DNA of 64,000 nucleotides from Utricularia gibba (taxonomy: Eukaryota; Streptophyta; Magnoliopsida; Lamiales; Lentibulariaceae), in NCBI GenBank assembly GCA_002189035.1, contig NEEC01000008.1, forward strand, positions 3,382,357-3,446,356, read 5' to 3'. Below, piece by piece: positions 60,306-64,000 of this stretch. Within the stretch, counting starts at the first letter, position 1. Each line of letters begins with the position of its first letter. The notes beneath the pieces are model-generated. The model did not search any database. It was not told the DNA's origin and saw only the letters and a list, made by a program, of their open reading frames with translations. Position numbers and translations under genes: made by a program.

Positions 60306-60547
60306 TGGGGAAGCCAGACAAACTTAGAAGGGCGAGGTGAAGAACAAGAACTTGGGTTTTTCACGGAAGGAAGCTTCTTTCTTTGTTTTTCTTACTTTTT
60401 TGATGTCGCACTCATCCACCCGATTTCTTCTGAATCTGCCATTGCAGGAAGGGTGCATGTTTATGTGGTGTTCTTGAGGTTCTTGCATTGTGGATGGTGT
60501 TTTCTGGGGTGTGGTCTTTGCTGTTTCGGTTGGAGTTTGATTTTTAG
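60306..60547 (+). promoter_or_regulatory. GRAS gene 5' leader
   Basis: The 242 bases between the second MULE and the GRAS ATG. The sequence is of leader type (G/T-rich, no long ORF in frame with the gene). Anything upstream that normally drives the gene must lie beyond the MULE. Confidence 0.4.
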
Positions 60548-62685
60548 ATGAAGGGGATGCCCTTGCCCTTAGATTTTGAGGGGAAAGAGGTGTTGGACTT
60601 GGATTTGATCGTGAAAAATCGAACCTTTTTCTCGGACAGTGGCGGTGAGTTGTTGCAGCTGAGTAATTGCAGTGGTTTTGGTGAGCCTACGTCTGTGCTG
60701 GAGTCTGCTTCTACTCCGAGCAGACCCACATCGTCGTCAACACTGTCTTCATCTCTCGGCGAGGAGGGGGGAGCACCGTTGCCGGTAGTGCTTCTACTGA
60801 CACGGCGGCGAAATGGCAACGGGGCTCTACTGCTACAAGCTCCAATGCCGTTGGAAAAGCTCTTATCGCATCTCCCCGTTCTATGGAATTTGAAGGCGTC
60901 GGCTGTGGGGGGACGGAGAAATTTACGATGGAGGATTGGGAGAGCGTGCTGTCGGCGTCGACTGCGGTTTCTCCCAATCACGAAGAGTCCATTCTTCGGT
61001 GGATTATGGCTGACGCTGAAGACGCAGCTCTGGTTATGAACAAGGCTCCTCAGATTGGGGCCGGCGGCGTGTTTCCGGCGGCGGAGTTCGACTTTAGCAG
61101 TGGGTTCGCGGCTGTGCATCAGACGCCCACGCTTCCAGTCTTCCTCGATAACGACAGACCCAGTTCTCAAAGGATTTCTTCTTTGTCCCCTATCCTGATC
61201 AACCTACATGTTTCAAGTTTTCCCCCATTTCCCAAGGCATTCTTCATCCCTGTCCCGAAACGAAGCCCTCCATTTTAAATTCTCACATTCTGATCAATCA
61301 GCAGTCCCAAAATCCCTCCTTTTTCTTCCCCGTCCCATCCTCGGTGCAGCAAGAACAGAGCATCTTTGTCCACCCACCGGCGAAAAGACAAAACTTCGGT
61401 CGCTTCGCTGACGTCGGCCTTGACTCTGCCGGCCAGATCTCTAAAGGGCCTTTCATGGATTCTGGGCAACATACAGTGTTTCTTCAGCAGCAATTTTCCC
61501 CTCAGCTTCAGTTTCTTCCTAGTTGTCAACACCAATGGCAGAAGGAGAAGCCAAAGTTAACTGTTTGTGATGATTTCGGACAGCAGGCGACGAGTGATCT
61601 GCTTTACCAGGCGGCGGAGCTCGTCCAAACAGGGAACTTTGTACTCGCGCACGGGATATTGGCGCGGCTCAATCATCAGCTCTCTCCCAATGGAATTCCT
61701 TTCCAGAGGGCTGCTTTTTATTCCAAGGAGGCATTGCAGTTGCTCCTCCAATCCACCAGCAACAACGTCGATGATCCCTTGATGACGACGGTGAGGAAGA
61801 CGCCGCCATTTAGCATCATTTCTCGGATTGGAGCATACAAAGCCTTCTCTGAGATATCCCCACTTCTGCACTTCCAAAACTTGACTTCCAATCAAGCCAT
61901 TCTCGAGTCTCTGGAGGGGTTCAACCGGATCCACATTATCGACTTCGATATTGGTTATGGCGGACAGTGGGCTTCTCTTATCCAAGAACTTGCATTACGA
62001 AGTGGCCGATCTACTTCCATGAAGATCACTGCTATCGTCTCGCCATTGATCAACAATCACCTCGAACTCGGCTTGATCCGGGAAAACTTGACTCAGTTCG
62101 CGAATGATGTCAATATATCGTTCGAGTTCGAAGCTACGAGCATCGATTCATTGAGCTCTGGTTCATGGTCAGAGGCTGGCGCAGTTGCTGTGAATCTCCC
62201 AGTTGGATCCGTAGCCAATTATCAGTTCTCAATGCCTTTGATTCTCAGGTTGGTGAAGCAGCTACGGCCCAGAATCGTCGTCTCCACAGACCAAGGATGC
62301 GATCGGACTGATCTCTCGTTCCCTGACCATCTGATCCATGCTCTGCATTCCCTCACCACCGTATTGGACTCCATTTATGCTGCTAATCCCCATCTTGATA
62401 CCCTGCAGAAGATCGAAAGCTTCTTGATTCAACCGCACTCGAACGAATCGTGACGATTCCGTTCCCTGAAGAAGACTCAGCATTGGAGGTCCATGTTGTT
62501 GTCATCCGGCTCTCCCCGTGGCATTCAGCAACTTGGCAGAATCGCAGGCAGAGTGCGTCATCAACAGGACTCCGGTTCAGGGATTTCAGGTCGAAAAGAG
62601 GCAGTCGTCGCTGGTTCTTTGCTGGAGAGGGCAGGAGCTCACTGCTGTCTCCGCCTGGAGGTGCAGATTCCGATCAAGTCCGTGA
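60548..62685 (+). CDS. SCL6: GRAS protein of the SCL6/SCL22/SCL27 (HAM) group, miR171 target; several frameshifts
   Basis: Intronless. It starts MKGMPLPLDFEGKEVLDLDL as HAM/SCL6 proteins do. Frames used in order: 60548 to about 60770 (GEPTSVLESASTPS); then, after one lost G in the G6 run 60766-60771, GSTVAGSASTDTAAKW and FTMEDWESVLSAS. After one lost C at 61159-61161 it continues KDFFFVPYPDQPTCFKFSPI, HPPAKRQN and the GRAS domain. The LHR I region reads LLYQAAELVQTGNFVLAHGI. The VHIID motif reads HIIDFDIGYGGQWASLIQEL, and later motifs include QLRPRIVVSTDQGC. An in-frame TGA stands at 62451-62453, yet coding similarity continues in two further frames: KKTQHWRSMLLSSG, then VAFSNLAESQAECVINRTPV and the SAW end SLVLCWRGQELTAVSAWRC, to 62685. 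HAM proteins maintain meristems. Sequence error or real decay cannot be separated here. Confidence 0.85.
61655..61675 (+). promoter_or_regulatory. miR171 target site in the GRAS coding sequence
   Basis: The 21 bases (core ATATTGGCGCGGCTCAATC) are fully complementary to mature miR171 of the SCL6-targeting type. They encode ILARLNH inside the GRAS domain, the same place where SCL6/22/27 are cleaved in Arabidopsis. This explains post-transcriptional control of the gene and supports the HAM assignment. Confidence 0.92.
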
Positions 62686-63863
62686 TCATCGTCGTCTAAC
62701 GTGTGCCTGTTCATCGGTGGGGTTGCACTAACTCTTTCTTTGGCAATGTTTCGCTCCTTGTCGCTAAAGACACGTGTCCTTCTCTTTCGTGTTCGAAATT
62801 TATGCATTATTTTAGTTCACTTTTTTTCCAAAAATATGTTAATCGAAGGTGATACTATATTTATATATAACATATATTAACAACAAAATTAAATTTATAT
62901 GTATATGTATTCAAATTCAGGGGTTCGGTTTTGAATTATTTTGTTACTTAATGGTGTAATTAATTAAAATTGTGGTAATTAGCTTGAGGTAATTAATGAA
63001 GAGGTAACACCATCATGGCGCATGGGGACTACTCCTATTATACTGGGCCCCACACCCATCTAATTATTTTTTAATCCTACAAAAGTATAATATACATGAA
63101 ATTCATCCGGTCTCGTCCACTTATTTTGATGCTAATTAATGTACGGATTAGGTGTAAGTTCCTTTAATGCCCTTAATCCTCTTTTATTATGGAATGGATG
63201 GACATCATCTCCGTACCAATAAATACAAGTTGACACTAATACCCCTCGGTGCTCTACGCGGTGAAAGGCCTTGAACAAGAGCAATAACTGCGGGTTGACG
63301 AAGCTGGTGGCGAATAAGGTTAGATTTGGAATTGGATTCTTGGATGAAGTTTTGCTCTAAATGACAGACTTATCCTTGGGGTAGAGTGCATTGACGTGGG
63401 ACAAGGACACGACGCCACGAAGCGAGACATGTGGCAGAGAAAGGAGTCTCGCACATTCCGTGACTCTGCATCCTGTTTCCTTCAACGTCCGTCCCTGTCT
63501 CCATGGATTAAACAGATGGACAAACCAAGGAAGATTGATCCCTTCACAACACAACTCGAGACCAACAACGAAGGGAACAACACATGATGGTAAACTGTTT
63601 TCCACTGTTTAAACCCACTGTAAAAAGCCGTCAGACGGTAGATAAACCAAGTCAAAGGAGACACATTGATAGTGAATCACGATGTGAATCCTTTCTGTGC
63701 CACTTTTTACAAGATGCTAGTTATGAATTAACATGGATTCAGAAACAAAAAAGAGCATGACTTGAAAGTAAGAAAATTACCGTAGTCAGTAGAAAAAAAA
63801 CAATGAAGCAACAAACGGCGTTTTTACTGACAGTGGAAAGACCAATTCTCACGAGGTTCCAAC
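62686..63863. other. GRAS 3' region and AT-rich spacer
   Basis: GRAS 3' UTR, then AT-rich DNA (62830-63200), then mixed sequence that should include the 3' UTR of the minus-strand gene ending at 63864. Open frames at 63357-63664 are not protein-like. Confidence 0.4.
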
Positions 63864-63971
63864 TCACCCCCTCTTGAGGAGATAGCCCGTGAGGATACCT
63901 ACCAACGCAACAAAGACAAGAAGCACAAAGGGTGGGCCCTTGCTTCTACGAGCTTGGCGTTGTAAAATCGC
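63864..63971 (-). CDS. Last exon of a tail-anchored membrane protein, probably VAP27-like (partial)
   Basis: One exon with an acceptor (tgcag) at its upstream end (63972 side) and 36 codons including the TGA at 63864-63866. It encodes AILQRQARRSKGPPF followed by a single membrane segment VLLVFVALVGILTGYLL and KRG. A C-terminal anchor with this length and a basic end is what plant VAP27 proteins (ER membrane, FFAT-binding) carry, and the preceding helical Arg/Gln-rich stretch also fits. Other tail-anchored proteins remain possible. The rest of the gene is beyond the right edge. Confidence 0.5.
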   Translation of the reverse strand, partial: AILQRQARRSKGPPFVLLVFVALVGILTGYLLKRG

Positions 63972-64000
63972 CTGCAAAGATGTAAGGAAATGATTTAGAA

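Noticed and set aside
60544-61170. 208-codon minus-strand frame overlapping the GRAS N-terminus
   Set aside because: Antisense shadow of GC-rich coding DNA; the sense strand has clear SCL6/HAM wording and the miR171 site.

Overview
The window is nuclear DNA of a flowering plant, almost certainly a core eudicot. Genes are broken by many short GT-AG introns. The families are plant-specific (MIKC MADS-box, YABBY, GRAS, SAUR, AHL, TBL, BAHD, DUF247, CNL resistance protein), and AT-rich intergenic DNA separates GC-richer exons. I do not place it to species; several proteins read like asterid (Lamiales-type) sequences, but that is only an impression.

Layout, left to right. The 3' end of a mitochondrial CAF-like CRM splicing factor gene (1-1114) is followed by LPEAT2 (1580-4742, +) and a SOC1-type MADS-box gene (6562-9267, +). 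Next come a carboxylesterase (9925-10958, -), a CLB1/SYT7-type SMP-C2 membrane-contact protein (11210-13730, -), a BAHD malonyltransferase (15602-16956, +) and a TBL xylan O-acetyltransferase-like gene (17185-18845, -). A 19-exon armadillo-repeat kinesin (20564-25368, +) follows, then a calmodulin-like gene (26000-26545, -). A double-length DUF247 gene (26967-29524, -) stands head-to-head with an intronless CNL resistance gene (29976-33005, +). Then come an AHL DNA-binding protein (34459-35863, +), a transducin-beta-like-2 WD40 protein (36285-38965, -), an MLF-family protein (39745-41063, +) and ribosomal protein S13 (41209-42255, -), which is divergent from a Golgi glycosyltransferase-like gene (42699-44839, +). 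EPSP synthase (45193-47691, -), methionine aminopeptidase 1A (48057-51273, -), a SAUR (52187-52696, -), a FIL-type YABBY gene (54838-57429, +) and a miR171-targeted SCL6/HAM GRAS gene (60548 to about 62685, +) complete the set. The last feature is the final exon of a tail-anchored, VAP27-like protein (63864-63971, -).

These are ordinary single-copy plant genes, not an operon or a pathway cluster. Two divergent pairs (DUF247/CNL and RPS13/GT-like) each share about 450 bp of upstream DNA. The second pair has a telo-box and several GGCCCA elements, as usual for ribosomal-protein promoters.

Two results stand out. First, eight otherwise intact genes (carboxylesterase, CLB1, BAHD, kinesin, DUF247, AHL, EPSPS, GRAS) each carry at least one frameshift that looks like the loss of one base in a short run of G or C. 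The reading frame resumes perfectly after each. The simplest explanation is a systematic homopolymer-contraction error in the assembly, not mass pseudogenisation, and annotation from this sequence must allow for it. Second, two approximately 680 bp copies of a Mutator-like element, with approximately 86 bp terminal inverted repeats and clean 10 bp target-site duplications, lie about 2.7 kb apart in opposite orientation. One is inside intron 4 of the YABBY gene and the other just upstream of the GRAS gene. I did not find a convincingly new multi-gene system.
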